Source: Microbacterium azadirachtae (lineage in GTDB: Bacteria; Actinomycetota; Actinomycetes; Actinomycetales; Microbacteriaceae). From it: a DNA stretch of 64,000 bases. The stretch spans positions 22,108-86,107 of the forward strand of contig NZ_JYIT01000070.1 of the NCBI RefSeq assembly GCF_000956545.1, written 5' to 3'. The translations under genes and the position numbers were made by a program. How positions within the stretch are numbered: the stretch's first letter is position 1; the number at the start of each line of letters is the position of its first letter. Below, in pieces: positions 63,928 to 64,000 of the stretch. A model generated the notes under the pieces. It had not been told where the DNA came from, did not search any database, and worked only from the letters and a program-made list of their open reading frames with translations.

Positions 63928-64000
63928 CGCCCGGAGCGGTACGGCGCTCAGGGCGCGGCGCTCTGGCACGGGCGGCCTGGCGCGGAGCCCCGGCGGGGGT
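63928..64000. other. End of window, no feature recognised
   Basis: A GC-rich stretch after the last stop codon. It may contain the start of a convergent gene outside the window, but nothing can be supported. Confidence 0.5.

Overview
The window is a 64 kb chromosomal segment of a high-GC actinobacterium, most likely Microbacteriaceae (Microbacterium or a close relative). The basis is roughly 70% GC with G/C-ending codons, many leaderless genes, the lhr-nei2 pair, the bS22/BldC-like pair, a second ClpC under a HAIR operator, and several small families common in that group (DUF6157, DUF5684, the DUF4916-type NUDIX protein). About 63 protein genes fill nearly all the sequence. I see no tRNA, rRNA, CRISPR array, transposase, integrase or prophage gene. 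It reads as core/accessory chromosome and not as a mobile island.

Layout. 1-8.5 kb: housekeeping and small enzymes (DUF6421 end, SDR, TMEM175-like channel, threonine aldolase, NUDIX-like protein, esterase), then an ABC-F protein with a 210-nt leader, an NADP-binding protein, PspC and DUF6157. 8.6-15 kb: DNA repair block lhr - EI24 membrane protein - nei2. 15.2-20.7 kb: beta-helix protein, a LysR-type ligand domain without a DNA-binding domain, a ClpC-like unfoldase behind an HspR-type operator, a glutamine amidotransferase. 20.9-24.5 kb: LacI regulator and a large secreted discoidin/beta-trefoil protein with a LacI-type operator in its promoter. 24.6-27.5 kb: purU, a nitronate monooxygenase-like protein, an EamA transporter.

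27.6-35.3 kb is a phosphonate module on the minus strand: phnD, phnC and a double-length phnE feed a FAD amine oxidase, a phosphonatase-like HAD enzyme and a zinc alcohol dehydrogenase, with a divergent GntR/UTRA regulator. Inferred flow: aminoethylphosphonate-like substrate in, oxidised to phosphonoacetaldehyde, hydrolysed to phosphate and acetaldehyde, and the aldehyde processed by the dehydrogenase. A PHO-box-like direct repeat lies upstream of phnD. A second one lies upstream of a separate four-gene ABC importer at 43.8-47.8 kb, so both may belong to the phosphate-starvation response.

35.4-39.5 kb: an EamA exporter preceded by a clear ykkC-family riboswitch, divergent from a tryptophan-degradation operon (tryptophan 2,3-dioxygenase, an amidohydrolase in the place where kynurenine formamidase is expected, kynureninase). 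39.5-47.8 kb: phosphatase, DUF5684, aspS, GNAT, the PHO-box ABC importer. 47.9-54.2 kb: an aminoacyl-lipid synthase/hydrolase pair and an amino-acid ABC importer with a GlnR-like operator. 54.4-57 kb: Dabb-glutaredoxin-rhodanese operon, the 32-residue ribosomal protein bS22, a BldC-like regulator. 56-64 kb: TetR with a DrrAB-type exporter, ArsR, TrkH/TrkA potassium uptake, and a second ABC exporter.

The most interesting items are the ykkC-family RNA (subtype unresolved), the probable non-orthologous formamidase, the two PHO-box-linked transport systems, the helical-phase repeats before the BldC-like gene, the LysR ligand domain with a histone-like tail, and two genome-style signals: widespread leaderless promoters and a strong excess of the word GGATCC.
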